Positions 50,894 to 60,111 of a stretch of DNA of 64,000 bases are shown here, piece after piece. Below the pieces are notes generated by a model. It did not search any database. It worked only from the letters and a program-made list of their open reading frames with translations, and was not told the DNA's origin. This stretch comes from Halomonas sp. S3-1-1. GTDB taxonomy: Bacteria > Pseudomonadota > Gammaproteobacteria > Pseudomonadales > Halomonadaceae. Location: the NCBI RefSeq assembly GCF_023757625.1, contig NZ_JALGBZ010000002.1, forward strand, positions 1 to 64,000, written 5' to 3'. The stretch's first letter is position 1. Each line of letters begins with the position of its first letter. Made by a program: the position numbers and the translations under genes.

Positions 50894-53800
50894 ATGACCG
50901 CCGTCGCCGTTATCGACTCTGCTCTGCCGGATTATAATGTGCTTGCTAACGCTGCGGCGTCGCATGGCATGAAGGTGCTGTACCTTACACATGACCAGGA
51001 TAGCCTTGGCTTCCTGATTGAACAGCTCTCTTCACAACCCCTGCCGGTTGAGGCGCTGCATCTTTTATGTCATGGGCAGCCAGGCACCATTTACCTTGGC
51101 AATACACGTATTGCTAATGATAATTTTGCCGAGCTTGCACCTCAGCTAGAGAAGCTTGGTCAGCTGATTCAACAAGAGCTATTTTTATATTCGTGTTCTA
51201 CTGCTAAAGGCGATGATGGCGCTTTTTTGATAAGCCGATTAAATGCTCTACTTGATGTCGATATTAGCGCATCAAGCACGCCTATCGGCAGCGACTTGTT
51301 AGGGGGTAGTTGGCGATTTGATATCACCACAGCACCATCGCATGGTTCCAGCCTCGCTGTAACTACCTATCAGCATCTATTATCACCCACGACCATTACG
51401 TTTAGTGCGGACGACCCTAATTGGGATACGGATTCAATTGCTCAAGATGGTGAAGGGGGAAGTGCTGATTACCCCATGATAGTGCTGGAGTTTTATAATA
51501 TTAGCAGTGCCGCCGGTGATAAAGTCAACTCTATAAATTGGTACAGTAGTAATGATCTTGCCACAGGTGATGGTTTTAATGGCATCACTATCGATTATTC
51601 TAGCTATTTTAATGAATGGGCCGGGCTTGCCGTCAAAAGTCGTGACGGTGAAGAATTTAAATTTAATGGATTTGATTTTTACGACTGGGGCAACCAAATA
51701 GGTGAGACGGTATTAATCGAGGCCTTTCGCGATGGCCTTAGTGTTGGTGCAATCGTCAATTTTAGTGCCAATGCCACATCTGTTCGAGTAACTCAAGATT
51801 TATCTGCCAATCCAGATTTTGCAAACGTTGATGAAGTCCGCATCTATTACGCCGACGGCAGCGGCTACTCCTCCATTAACAATATTGTGGTTGATAACGC
51901 GGTCATTCCCAATAGCCCTCCACAATTTAACTCTGTAAACGCCTTCGCTATTAATGAAACCGCCACCAACGACAACATCGTGCTGTTGGATGTGCAGGCA
52001 GATGATGGCGATAGTGGTGTGGCGGACGCCAGTATTACCTATTCCATTACAGGCGGTACGGGGCAAAGCTATTTTGATATCGATCCTGACGATGGTAAGG
52101 TCCGCCTTAATGCCGCCGGTGCAGCAGCGCTCGACTATGAAACAGCCACTAGCTATACCTTGACGGTGCAGGCCGACGATGGCGAAAGTACTAACAACAT
52201 CGCCACTCAAAACATCACCATTTCAATTAACGATATCGCCCCTGTCATCACCACCGGCCAATCCTTCAGCATTAACGAGAGCGATGCTAATAGCACCTCA
52301 GTAGGCACTATCGCTACCACGGGTGACGATAACTCGGTGACCTACTCCATCGAATCCGGCAACACGGGTAGCGTCTTCGCTATCAACAGTGCCACTGGCG
52401 AGATTACCCTGAGCGATACCAGCCAGCTCAACGCCAGTGCCAACGGCAGCTATACACTTAGCATACGAGCTACCGATGGCACGACACCCTCAACTGAAAG
52501 TGTCACCATCAACGTCATCGATGATGTGGCCCCTAGCGTTACTGGCATTGCGCCCAGCGGCCCGCCGAATGCTAATGCCGCCTCAGTAGATTACACCGTT
52601 AACTTTAGCGAAAGCGTCAGCAATGTATCGGTCGACGACTTCACCCTCACAGCCACCGGTACGGCGTCTGGCACGATTACTGCGGTTGTTGGCAGCGGTG
52701 ATAGCTATACGGTCAGCGTTACCGGTATTAGTGGTTCAGGCGACCTGCGTCTTGATCTTAACAGTGGCACCGATATCGATGATGGGGCCACCAATACCCC
52801 GACAGGATATACCAGCGGCACGATCCACAACGTTGATCTGGTAAAACCGAGCGTCACCAACGTGACCTCGCCGACGGTCAACGGGACGTATAAAGCGGGT
52901 GACACCGTTGATATTGCGCTGACCTTTAGTGAAAACGTTTCGGTGAACACGGGGGGCGGTACGCCACAGCTAGCGCTGGAAACCGGCGCGACCGACCGAC
53001 TCATTAGTTATATCTCGGGCTCTGGCACCAATACGCTGATGTTTAGGTATACCGTCCAGGCCGGGGATGAAACCAGCGATCTGGCGCTGGCGGGTACCGA
53101 GATCATCCTTAATGGCGGCTCTATAAAGGACTCGGCAGGTAACGACGCGGTGTTAGTCTTGCCCGCCTCAGGCGATGCTAACTCTTTGAGTAGCAATAAA
53201 GATATTGTGATTGATGCCGTCGCACCTAGCATTACGAGTATTGCGCCCAGCGGCTCGCCTGCGGCTAATGCATCCTCTGTGGATTACATTGTTACCTTTA
53301 GCGAAGACGTCGACGGTATTTCTATCGATGACTTCATACTCAACCCCACCGGCAGCGCTTCGGGTAATATCGCCTCCATTTCCGGCTCCGGCAGTAGCTA
53401 CACCGTCACCGTGGACACTCTTACTGGCGACGGCACTCTGCGCCTTGATTTCGACAGTAATACGGACGTACAGGACGCTGCGGGGAATATAGCAGCCGCC
53501 TATACCAGCGGTTCGGCACACGGCGTTGATCGAGTGCAACCGAGTGTGAGCAACATCACCTCTCCGAATGCCGACGGGACTTATAAAGCGGGCGACACAG
53601 TTTACATCACTTTAGCCTTCAGTGAAGCCGTGACGGTCAGCGGTACACCGCAGTTGATACTGGAAACCGGGGCAACGGATCGCACCATAGATTATGTGGC
53701 CGGCTCAGGTACCGACACGCTGACGTTTGCTTATACCGTTCAGGCGGGGGACGAGTCCAGTGACCTCGCGCTGACCGATGCCGGAATCATACTCAATGGC

Positions 53801-56800
53801 GGCTCAATTCGTGATGCAACTGGTAACAACAGCGAACTTACTCTGCCCACACCGGGTGCCGCCAACTCGCTGAGCTCGAACAAGAACATCCTCATTGATG
53901 CCGTCGCCCCCGTCATCACGAGCGTTTCTATACCCAATAACAGTCATAAAATCGGCGATACTGTGACCGTCACCATTAGCGCGGGAGAGGCAGGCTTATC
54001 GCTGGATGCTGGCGCGGTGAACGGGGTAGCGGTCACCGATTTTACCGATCAGGGCGGCGGCAACTACACCGCCAATTACACGGTACGGGAGGGGGATACC
54101 TCTCGCGCTAAAGGCGACGACATCCCCATTAACTTTGTGCTGTCCGATGCGGCGGGCAATAGCTCTAGTGCTTACACCAATGCTATCAGCCAGAGCAGTG
54201 ATGCCATTGACACTGTTCGCCCCAGCCTGGATGGCGCTATCGTACCGTCGCTAACCACCATTACTGACGACCAGATCGGCAGTAGTAGTTTTACCCTGAC
54301 ATTAAATTTCAACGAAGCGATGAATACGGGCATCGCCCCCACCATCACCTTCCCAACGGAAGACCCCACGAATACCCTTACCTTTAACGTTGGCAGTTGG
54401 GTGGATGCGACCACCTATATCGCCACCTTTGATACCACCGATGCCAATGAAGTAATCAAGGACGTGGACGTGCGCATCAGCGATGCTCAGGATGCAGCGG
54501 GTAATACGCTGACAGCCGTAACGCAAAGCGATGTTTTCAGCGTAGTGACCGCTACCAGCCCGGTTATTCAGGCGATCACCTCGCCCACCGCCGATGGCAC
54601 CTTTGCGGTAGGCAGCAGCATAGATGTCACCGTGTCTTTCGATAAAGCGGTCGACTTTGCGGCCAACGGCGGTGCACTGACGGCCACGCTCAACACCGGC
54701 GCAACGATTCTCCTCACTAGTAGCGATGCCGCTAATCAAGTGCAGTTTAGTGGCCGCTATACGGTGCAAGAAGGTGAGACCGATGCTACGGGGCTTAACG
54801 TCGCCTCGCTAAATCTGACGGGTGGAGCCACGCTAGTCGCCCACGATAACGGCATAGCGGCGAATCTTGATACGTTACCCAGCGGGCAAAACCTTGCCGA
54901 TAATACTAATTTGTCGGTTGATGCTAATTCTCCCGCGGCTGCCTCAGCGCCCACGCTAGCGGCCGATTCCGATAGCGGCGTGAGCGATAGCGACAACCTC
55001 ACCAACCACACAACGCCCACGCTGACCGGCACAGGCGCCGAAGCGGGGGCTACCGTGACGGTGCGTGTCGATGGCAACAGCGTGGGTAGCACCACTGCCA
55101 ATGGCAGCGGCGACTGGGCCTTCACCCTGGCCGCAGGCGACTTGAGCGAAGGCATCAACACCATTGATACCATTGTTAGCGATAGCGCAGGTAATACCAG
55201 CAGTGCGTCTGCGGATCTTGCGTTGACTCTGGATACCACCGCGCCCACGGCCAATAATGATACGACTGCCACAGTACGCGAAGATGCGGGGGAGACCCTG
55301 CTGACCAACGTTAACGGAGCAGGCGACAAGCTAACCGATAACGACATAGGCGCTGACGATACAGCCCCGGTGACCGCAATTAATAATCGCGCCGATGCGC
55401 TGGGCAACGCGGTGGTGGGCAGCAACGGTGGACGCTTTATCGTCAATGCTGATGGCACGGCCAGCTTCAATCCCAATGGCGAGTTTGAGGCCCTTGCCCA
55501 CGGCGAAACACTTACCACCAGCGTGACCGTCGATGTTCAAGATGCTGCAGGCAATGTCAGTTCTTCTACTCTAACGGTGGCAGTGGAAGGAGTTAACAAT
55601 GCGCCGACCATCGCCACCAACGTAGGCCCTAGCGTAAAAGCGGGACGTAGCATCACTTTAACAACGGCTAACCTGGACGCAGGCGATCCGGATAATGATG
55701 GCAATGGGCTCACTTATACCCTGAATACCCTGCCAACTTCAGGCGCATTGCTGCTTAACGGCACTGCCTTGACAGCAGGTGAAACCTTTACCCAACAAGA
55801 CATCGATAGTGGTTTGGTGACCTTTACCGCAGGCAGCAGTGCAGGCAATGCCAGCTTTGACTTTACCCTGGCTGATGGAGGTGAAGATGGCGTGGAGAGT
55901 GTCTCCGGCACTTTGACCTTTAACGTGGAAGCCTCACCGACGCCTGAACCTGAGCCTGAGCCAGAACCTGAGCCAGAACCGGAGCCGGAGCCGGAACCTG
56001 AGCCCGAACCAGTCGAGCTCGTTAACTTTGTTAATATACTTTCTGCGGAGGGATGGGAATTACCATCTGAACTTCTGGAACAGTTGCGTAATACGACAAC
56101 CTTTGTACGTTACCCTGAGTTCGATATGGTGCTGACGCCTATCATCCGTTTGTACAACGGCATTCTTGATCGCGTTGCTGAGCGAGAGGGTTTGGAGTAC
56201 TGGGTAACACAACAAAACGCTGGGGGCAGCTTCAACCACATTGCTCAAGATTTCATGTTATCAGAAGAGACGGTCACTGCGTTGCAAGCCATGGGTAGCG
56301 ATAATGCCACCTTTGTGGAGACACTTTATCAAGACGCGCTTGGCCGCGCTGCGGATGAAAGCGGCCGTGATTACTGGTTAGACGTCTTACTGGATAGTAA
56401 CGGGGATCGTAGCGAGGTCGCCCGCTGGTTTGTCCAATCACAGGAGTATATTAACGTCAGCACCCCAATCGTGAACGGGAACAAGTTGCTGGCCTGGGGT
56501 GTGAATCTTGAGCAAATGGAAATGCGTTCGTTAGGCTTTGATACCGGCGTATCGGTAGATCAAGACCCACTGGCGGAAACATTGGTGCGACTCTATACCG
56601 GCTTGATAGGTGAAGTGCCCGATGAAGCAATGTTTAGTGAATGGCTGGAGAGTGGCCAATCGCCAGAAGCGTTAGCGGAAAGCTTGCTGGAAAGCCAAGA
56701 GTTGTTAACGAATGGGGAGCCATTAAATGTCGAGGCATTAATCGATACGCTTTATGAGCAGGTACTGAATCGGGCGCCTGATACGGTAGGTGAGCAGTAT

Positions 56801-56968
56801 TGGCAAGAGGTCATGCAAAACGATGAGGTCAGCTTGATTGATATGGTATTGGCATTTACTGACTCCGCTGAGCACCAGCAGCTCAGCCGATCAGAGGTGG
56901 ATAATTATCTTGATCCGGCTAATCTTATTGGCGTTGAAACGGATCTAGAAAGTTATTTGTTCAGTTGA
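50894..56968 (+). CDS. Giant DUF4347 / cadherin / Ig-like / DUF4214 surface protein
   Basis: 2024 residues; GAGG five bases before the ATG. Layout by eye: DUF4347 (about 1-160; HLLCHGQPGTIYLGN, LFLYSCSTAKGDD), an unassigned beta region (165-320), two cadherin-like repeats (335-550), a duplicated two-module Ig-like unit (550-1010), more Ig-like and VCBS-like modules (to 1680), a proline-glutamate PEPEPE linker (about 1681-1706) and two to three DUF4214 repeats to the end (LYQDALGRAADESGRDYWLD). Typical of large adhesins, perhaps type-1 secreted. No Sec signal, no RTX nonapeptides and no LapG site seen. Strong terminator follows. Confidence 0.85.
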   Translation: MTAVAVIDSALPDYNVLANAAASHGMKVLYLTHDQDSLGFLIEQLSSQPLPVEALHLLCHGQPGTIYLGNTRIANDNFAELAPQLEKLGQLIQQELFLYSCSTAKGDDGAFLISRLNALLDVDISASSTPIGSDLLGGSWRFDITTAPSHGSSLAVTTYQHLLSPTTITFSADDPNWDTDSIAQDGEGGSADYPMIVLEFYNISSAAGDKVNSINWYSSNDLATGDGFNGITIDYSSYFNEWAGLAVKSRDGEEFKFNGFDFYDWGNQIGETVLIEAFRDGLSVGAIVNFSANATSVRVTQDLSANPDFANVDEVRIYYADGSGYSSINNIVVDNAVIPNSPPQFNSVNAFAINETATNDNIVLLDVQADDGDSGVADASITYSITGGTGQSYFDIDPDDGKVRLNAAGAAALDYETATSYTLTVQADDGESTNNIATQNITISINDIAPVITTGQSFSINESDANSTSVGTIATTGDDNSVTYSIESGNTGSVFAINSATGEITLSDTSQLNASANGSYTLSIRATDGTTPSTESVTINVIDDVAPSVTGIAPSGPPNANAASVDYTVNFSESVSNVSVDDFTLTATGTASGTITAVVGSGDSYTVSVTGISGSGDLRLDLNSGTDIDDGATNTPTGYTSGTIHNVDLVKPSVTNVTSPTVNGTYKAGDTVDIALTFSENVSVNTGGGTPQLALETGATDRLISYISGSGTNTLMFRYTVQAGDETSDLALAGTEIILNGGSIKDSAGNDAVLVLPASGDANSLSSNKDIVIDAVAPSITSIAPSGSPAANASSVDYIVTFSEDVDGISIDDFILNPTGSASGNIASISGSGSSYTVTVDTLTGDGTLRLDFDSNTDVQDAAGNIAAAYTSGSAHGVDRVQPSVSNITSPNADGTYKAGDTVYITLAFSEAVTVSGTPQLILETGATDRTIDYVAGSGTDTLTFAYTVQAGDESSDLALTDAGIILNGGSIRDATGNNSELTLPTPGAANSLSSNKNILIDAVAPVITSVSIPNNSHKIGDTVTVTISAGEAGLSLDAGAVNGVAVTDFTDQGGGNYTANYTVREGDTSRAKGDDIPINFVLSDAAGNSSSAYTNAISQSSDAIDTVRPSLDGAIVPSLTTITDDQIGSSSFTLTLNFNEAMNTGIAPTITFPTEDPTNTLTFNVGSWVDATTYIATFDTTDANEVIKDVDVRISDAQDAAGNTLTAVTQSDVFSVVTATSPVIQAITSPTADGTFAVGSSIDVTVSFDKAVDFAANGGALTATLNTGATILLTSSDAANQVQFSGRYTVQEGETDATGLNVASLNLTGGATLVAHDNGIAANLDTLPSGQNLADNTNLSVDANSPAAASAPTLAADSDSGVSDSDNLTNHTTPTLTGTGAEAGATVTVRVDGNSVGSTTANGSGDWAFTLAAGDLSEGINTIDTIVSDSAGNTSSASADLALTLDTTAPTANNDTTATVREDAGETLLTNVNGAGDKLTDNDIGADDTAPVTAINNRADALGNAVVGSNGGRFIVNADGTASFNPNGEFEALAHGETLTTSVTVDVQDAAGNVSSSTLTVAVEGVNNAPTIATNVGPSVKAGRSITLTTANLDAGDPDNDGNGLTYTLNTLPTSGALLLNGTALTAGETFTQQDIDSGLVTFTAGSSAGNASFDFTLADGGEDGVESVSGTLTFNVEASPTPEPEPEPEPEPEPEPEPEPEPEPVELVNFVNILSAEGWELPSELLEQLRNTTTFVRYPEFDMVLTPIIRLYNGILDRVAEREGLEYWVTQQNAGGSFNHIAQDFMLSEETVTALQAMGSDNATFVETLYQDALGRAADESGRDYWLDVLLDSNGDRSEVARWFVQSQEYINVSTPIVNGNKLLAWGVNLEQMEMRSLGFDTGVSVDQDPLAETLVRLYTGLIGEVPDEAMFSEWLESGQSPEALAESLLESQELLTNGEPLNVEALIDTLYEQVLNRAPDTVGEQYWQEVMQNDEVSLIDMVLAFTDSAEHQQLSRSEVDNYLDPANLIGVETDLESYLFS

Positions 56969-56983
56969 TATCTGGACTGAAAT

Positions 56984-57019
56984 AAATGGCACTGCCCGTA
57001 ACTGGTAGTGCCATTTTTT
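56984..57019 (+). terminator. Terminator of the giant surface-protein gene
   Basis: AAATGGCACTGCC (56984-56996) pairs with GGTAGTGCCATTT (57004-57016) with one G-U pair, followed by T residues. Confidence 0.88.
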
Positions 57020-57030
57020 CGTCCTTTAAT

Positions 57031-57386
57031 TCAGTTTTGGCTTGGTGTAACGGCAGCCAGATAGGTCATGACTGTAACATCCCGGTTAAAGTCGTCCAGC
57101 ACGTTAAACGTTCGGAACCGGCGGCCACAGAACAGACTGTCGCTCATGAAATCCATGGACCCGTATCGATTAACGGTGGCGGGTACGCTCAATGGCTCCG
57201 GGAATCTTGGCGGGAGCCGTTGCTTGCCCTGTCGTCGTTTATTCAGGTTGAGTACACAATACAGCCGGTGGAACCGCTTGCGATTCCATTCATGCCCCAA
57301 CGTCGCAACACCTTGACCAGTCGACCGCTCTCAACCTCCTTCAGAATCTTGACGATCTGTGACTCGCTGTACCGTAATTTCTTCAT
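57031..57386 (-). pseudogene. IS3-family transposase remnant
   Basis: On the minus strand a typical OrfA start (MKKLRYSESQIVKILKEVES) runs for about 25 codons and then joins, in another frame, a piece of OrfB (HEWNRKRFHRLYCVLNLNKR, SMDFMSDSLFCGRRFRTFNV, LDDFNR). The middle of the element is deleted and the DDE core is interrupted just after LDDFNRD. Neither inverted end is recognisable. A dead insertion sequence marking past rearrangement in the array. Confidence 0.8.
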
Positions 57387-57451
57387 GTTGCTCTCCGTTT
57401 GCCTCATTGTAGGCCGGAGAACTCTAATGACGCATGCATCGATTTTAGGGG

Positions 57452-57565
57452 ATGGTTACAATATCCAGGTCGGGAAGCAATGAGCCGTTTGCGGGCATTA
57501 CGGTAAATAGCAAGGCGGTTATTGAGGCGCTGCTTGCCAATCTAATCCAAAAGTATGGAAGGTAG
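57452..57565 (+). other. Short open frame or 3' gene remnant before attC-like site 5
   Basis: A 37-codon frame (MVTISRSGSNEPFAGITVNS...) ends at 57565, ten bases ahead of attC-like site 5. It may be a small cassette gene or the surviving 3' end of one cut by the IS3 event. No family recognised. Confidence 0.35.
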
Positions 57566-57574
57566 CCCGCCAGC

Positions 57575-57658
57575 ATTTAACAAGGCCTGGCACAGCGATG
57601 CCTGCTGCATTGGGGCTTCGCCTTTATTCTTTAGCCGCCTTGTTGACTGGCGTTAGGC
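57575..57658 (+). repeat. attC-like site 5
   Basis: 84 bases with textbook cores ATTTAAC and GTTAGGC, and inner symmetry between AACAAGGC and GCCTTGTT. It lies directly upstream of the VOC cassette. Strong attC candidate. Confidence 0.75.
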
Positions 57659-57675
57659 CCCAGGAGACATCTCGC

Positions 57676-58104
57676 ATGAAAGCCCGAGTCACGGTCATCA
57701 CTCTTGGCGTGGACGATCTAGCGCGCGCACTTTCGTTCTATCGCGACGGGCTCGGTCTGAGCACCGACGGCATCATCGGCGAAGAGTTCGAGCACGGCGC
57801 GGTAGCATTTTTCGACCTCCAGCCTGGTTTGAAGCTGGCCATTTGGCCCCGGGCGAGCATTGCCCATGACTCGGGTTTGCCAGTCGATCGGCCAAGCGCC
57901 ACTGATCTAACACTCGGTCATAATGTCTCTTCCAGAGCAGAGGTCGATCAAGTGATGACCCAGGCGGAAGCGGCTGGCGCCTTGATCGTCAAGCCGGCAC
58001 ATGAAACGTTCTGGGGTGGCTATGCAGGCTACTTTCAAGACCTCGACAGGCACCTTTGGGAGGTGGTGTGGAATCCAAAGCTGCTGCCTCATGATGAGGC
58101 CTAA
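57676..58104 (+). CDS. VOC-family (glyoxalase/bleomycin-resistance fold) protein
   Basis: 142 residues, ATG at 57676 with AGGAGA eight bases upstream. VTVITLGVDDLARALSFYRDGLGL at the N-terminus and YFQDLDRHLWEVVWNP at the C-terminus are the two betaalphabetabetabeta modules of the vicinal-oxygen-chelate fold. The metal-binding pattern is partial: a C-terminal E is present (LWEV) but the first-module His is not evident. Function unknown. Overlaps the inner direct repeat. Confidence 0.85.
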   Translation: MKARVTVITLGVDDLARALSFYRDGLGLSTDGIIGEEFEHGAVAFFDLQPGLKLAIWPRASIAHDSGLPVDRPSATDLTLGHNVSSRAEVDQVMTQAEAAGALIVKPAHETFWGGYAGYFQDLDRHLWEVVWNPKLLPHDEA

Positions 58105-58202
58105 CGTAGGCCAGGAGATGACAATGTTTGGATGGTTCAAGAAGAACACGAAAGGTCCAGATTACGCTGGCGTCGACTCAAGAGAAAAAGCTGAGGCGTT
58201 GG
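57813..58202 (+). repeat. Inner direct repeat, right copy
   Basis: Intact-gene counterpart of 49653-50046; here both genes crossed by the repeat are whole. Confidence 0.9.
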
Positions 58203-58504
58203 TTCAAAAGGGCGAGCTTCAAAAGCTGCTGCTTTTACCGGCCGAATTCGGTGGCGAAGACGTGCCACCGAACGTGGTGTATGTGCCAGCGTTCGCCGTT
58301 GAACTCAAGGCGAATACGGATCAAAACATCATTTTGCCGCTTGCTCAGGAAGGTACCATAACGCGTTACAACGCAGCCCCGGAGTATGAGGGTAAAAGCT
58401 TTATCCCGGCCGCCATCAATATCGAGGCTAGCGAGCCTGGCTCCTTTACCTACAGGGTCGCCATTTGGGGAAAGGCGCTGGATGAGTCCAATGCGACGGC
58501 CTGA
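58124..58504 (+). CDS. Unknown cassette protein
   Basis: 126 residues from ATG 58124 (CAGGAG seven bases upstream), immediately after the VOC gene. Begins MFGWFKKNTKGPDYAGVDSR, then a beta-rich body (LLLLPAEFGGEDVPPNVVYV, FAVELKANTDQNIILPLAQE). No signal peptide or membrane segment. No family recognised. Probably co-cassetted with the VOC gene. Confidence 0.65.
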   Translation: MFGWFKKNTKGPDYAGVDSREKAEALVQKGELQKLLLLPAEFGGEDVPPNVVYVPAFAVELKANTDQNIILPLAQEGTITRYNAAPEYEGKSFIPAAINIEASEPGSFTYRVAIWGKALDESNATA

Positions 58505-58543
58505 CTGAACGAACAACTGAACGCCCAAAGCGTGGCGTTAGTC
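58504..58543 (+). repeat. attC-like site 6 (short)
   Basis: Cores ACTGAAC and GTTAGTC with an AACGCC/GGCGTT hairpin between them, overlapping the stop of the preceding gene. Only 40 bases, so possibly a decayed or minimal site. Confidence 0.4.
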
Positions 58544-58722
58544 GCTTATGAAAACCGCTGGCTCTCAATTTGCGAGTCACCGGACTCACCACGGCAATGG
58601 CGTGATCGAATGCGGCCTTGTGTCGTTGGGTGGCCCATCTCGGATATGAAAAGGGTCAGGTCGATTGGTGCTTAACCCAACTGACTCCTTCTGGTTTATC
58701 GCCTCCCGTTTCCCATCTGGCC

Positions 58723-59457
58723 CTAAACCTGGGCGTAGCCTCCGTCAACGAACACCTCGCTCCCTGTCATAAAGCAGCTATCGTCGGACGCCAGGAACGC
58801 CACTACGGCGGCGGTTTCCCTGGGGTCACCCAAGCGCTCAAGCGGTATGGCCCGCTTCATCTCGGCCACGGCCTCAGGTGGTAGCAGTTCCATCACCTTG
58901 TCTGTTTGGGTCGGGCCTGGCGACATTACGTTCACGCGAATGCCCGTTCCCCTGAGATCATGCGCCCAGCTGCGCGCCAAATTGCGTACGGCCGCTTTGG
59001 AAGCGCTGTAGATGCTCATGGCCGGGGTACCCATGCTGCCCACAGTGGAGCCGGTCAGGATGATAGAGCCGCCGCTGCTCATCAGCGGCAGCGCCTTCTG
59101 AACGGTGAAGAGCGTGCCTTTGACGTTGATGTCGAAGATGTAGTCGTAGTGCTCGGCGGTGATCTGCCCCAGGCGTGCGAACTCGCCGACGCCCGCGTTG
59201 GCCACCAGTACGTCCAGGTGGCCTTTCTCTTTCTGCACTGTCTCGAATATGCGGTCGAGATCCTCCGTTTTCGTCACATCCGCTTGAAGACCCTGGGCGT
59301 CGGGCCCCAGTGCCGCCGCCGCGTTGTCGAGAACGTCCTGGCGCCGGCCGACAATGAAGACGAAGGCGCCTTCGTCGATGAGGCGTTGGGCCGAGGCCCG
59401 GCCGATGCCGCTGGCGCCGCCGGTGATGAGTGCGATTTTGCCGTTTAGCCGATTCAT
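58723..59457 (-). CDS. Short-chain dehydrogenase/reductase
   Basis: 244 residues, classical SDR: LITGGASGIGRA cofactor loop, NAGVG, catalytic S (GGSIILTGSTVGS) and YSASK, then the C-terminal VDGGYAQV. NAD(P)H-dependent oxidoreductase of unknown substrate. GC-rich, unlike the cassette genes around it. Divergent from an HxlR regulator, which very likely controls it. Confidence 0.93.
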   Translation of the reverse strand: MNRLNGKIALITGGASGIGRASAQRLIDEGAFVFIVGRRQDVLDNAAAALGPDAQGLQADVTKTEDLDRIFETVQKEKGHLDVLVANAGVGEFARLGQITAEHYDYIFDINVKGTLFTVQKALPLMSSGGSIILTGSTVGSMGTPAMSIYSASKAAVRNLARSWAHDLRGTGIRVNVMSPGPTQTDKVMELLPPEAVAEMKRAIPLERLGDPRETAAVVAFLASDDSCFMTGSEVFVDGGYAQV

Positions 59458-59508
59458 GTTGGGGTTTCCGTGTGTGTTGACTCGATTCGCTTTAACGATA
59501 TATAAACC

Positions 59509-59544
59509 ACTTACAAATGTTCAAGTATGCACCTTTTGGTAAGT
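59509..59544. promoter_or_regulatory. Candidate HxlR operator
   Basis: ACTTAC (59509-59514) and GTAAGT (59539-59544) form an inverted repeat within the 93-base gap between the divergent SDR and HxlR genes. ACTTAC/GTAAGT half-sites are common in HxlR-family operators. A TATAAA-like box lies just to the left. Confidence 0.5.
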
Positions 59545-59550
59545 AGGGTT

Positions 59551-59916
59551 ATGGCGAAAGAAAACTCAGAAAACCCACGCTTCATTTGCGGCCTACATGC
59601 AACGCTGCACGTGATGACCGGGAAGTGGAAACCGTTGATTCTGTTCTTTTTGAACAAGGGTCCGACGCGTTACGGCGAACTCAAGCGGAGCGTCCGCGGT
59701 GTAAGCGACAAAATGTTGATCCAGCAGTTGAAAGAGCTGGAGTCCGACGGCATCGTCCTGCGAACCGATTATGGGGAGATCCCGCTGCGCGTCGACTACT
59801 CGCTGACGCCCTTCGGGGAAAGCCTGGTGCGAGCCATGGAGCCGCTTTGCAACTGGGGTGAAGCGCACGAAGAGGACATTGCCGCCGCGATGGACCGCCG
59901 CCAAGCCAGCCGGTAG
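59551..59916 (+). CDS. HxlR-family transcriptional regulator
   Basis: 121 residues from ATG 59551; an upstream ATG at 59527 is possible but lies inside the operator-like repeat. Winged helix of the HxlR type: CGLHATLHVMTGKWKPLILF, GPTRYGELKRSVRGVSDKML, LKELESDGIVLRTDYGEIPL and RVDYSLTPFGESL. The N-terminal cysteine (FICGLH) is in the position used for redox or aldehyde sensing in some members. Confidence 0.92.
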   Translation: MAKENSENPRFICGLHATLHVMTGKWKPLILFFLNKGPTRYGELKRSVRGVSDKMLIQQLKELESDGIVLRTDYGEIPLRVDYSLTPFGESLVRAMEPLCNWGEAHEEDIAAAMDRRQASR

Positions 59917-60111
59917 GAGGCCGGTGGCCTGACCGGCTGCTTCACCAACGCAAAGCGGCTACTCAAACCCGCTGGTCGCCTACCTTGCCGATAGTTATTA
60001 CGGCGGTGTTTTTGCCTGACTCGCAACGGCTTGGCGCAAAGCTCATTGGCCACATATCGACGTTGGTTATTTCGACTCTCAAGCAGTAAAAGCCTTGGAT
60101 AGCAAAGCCAT

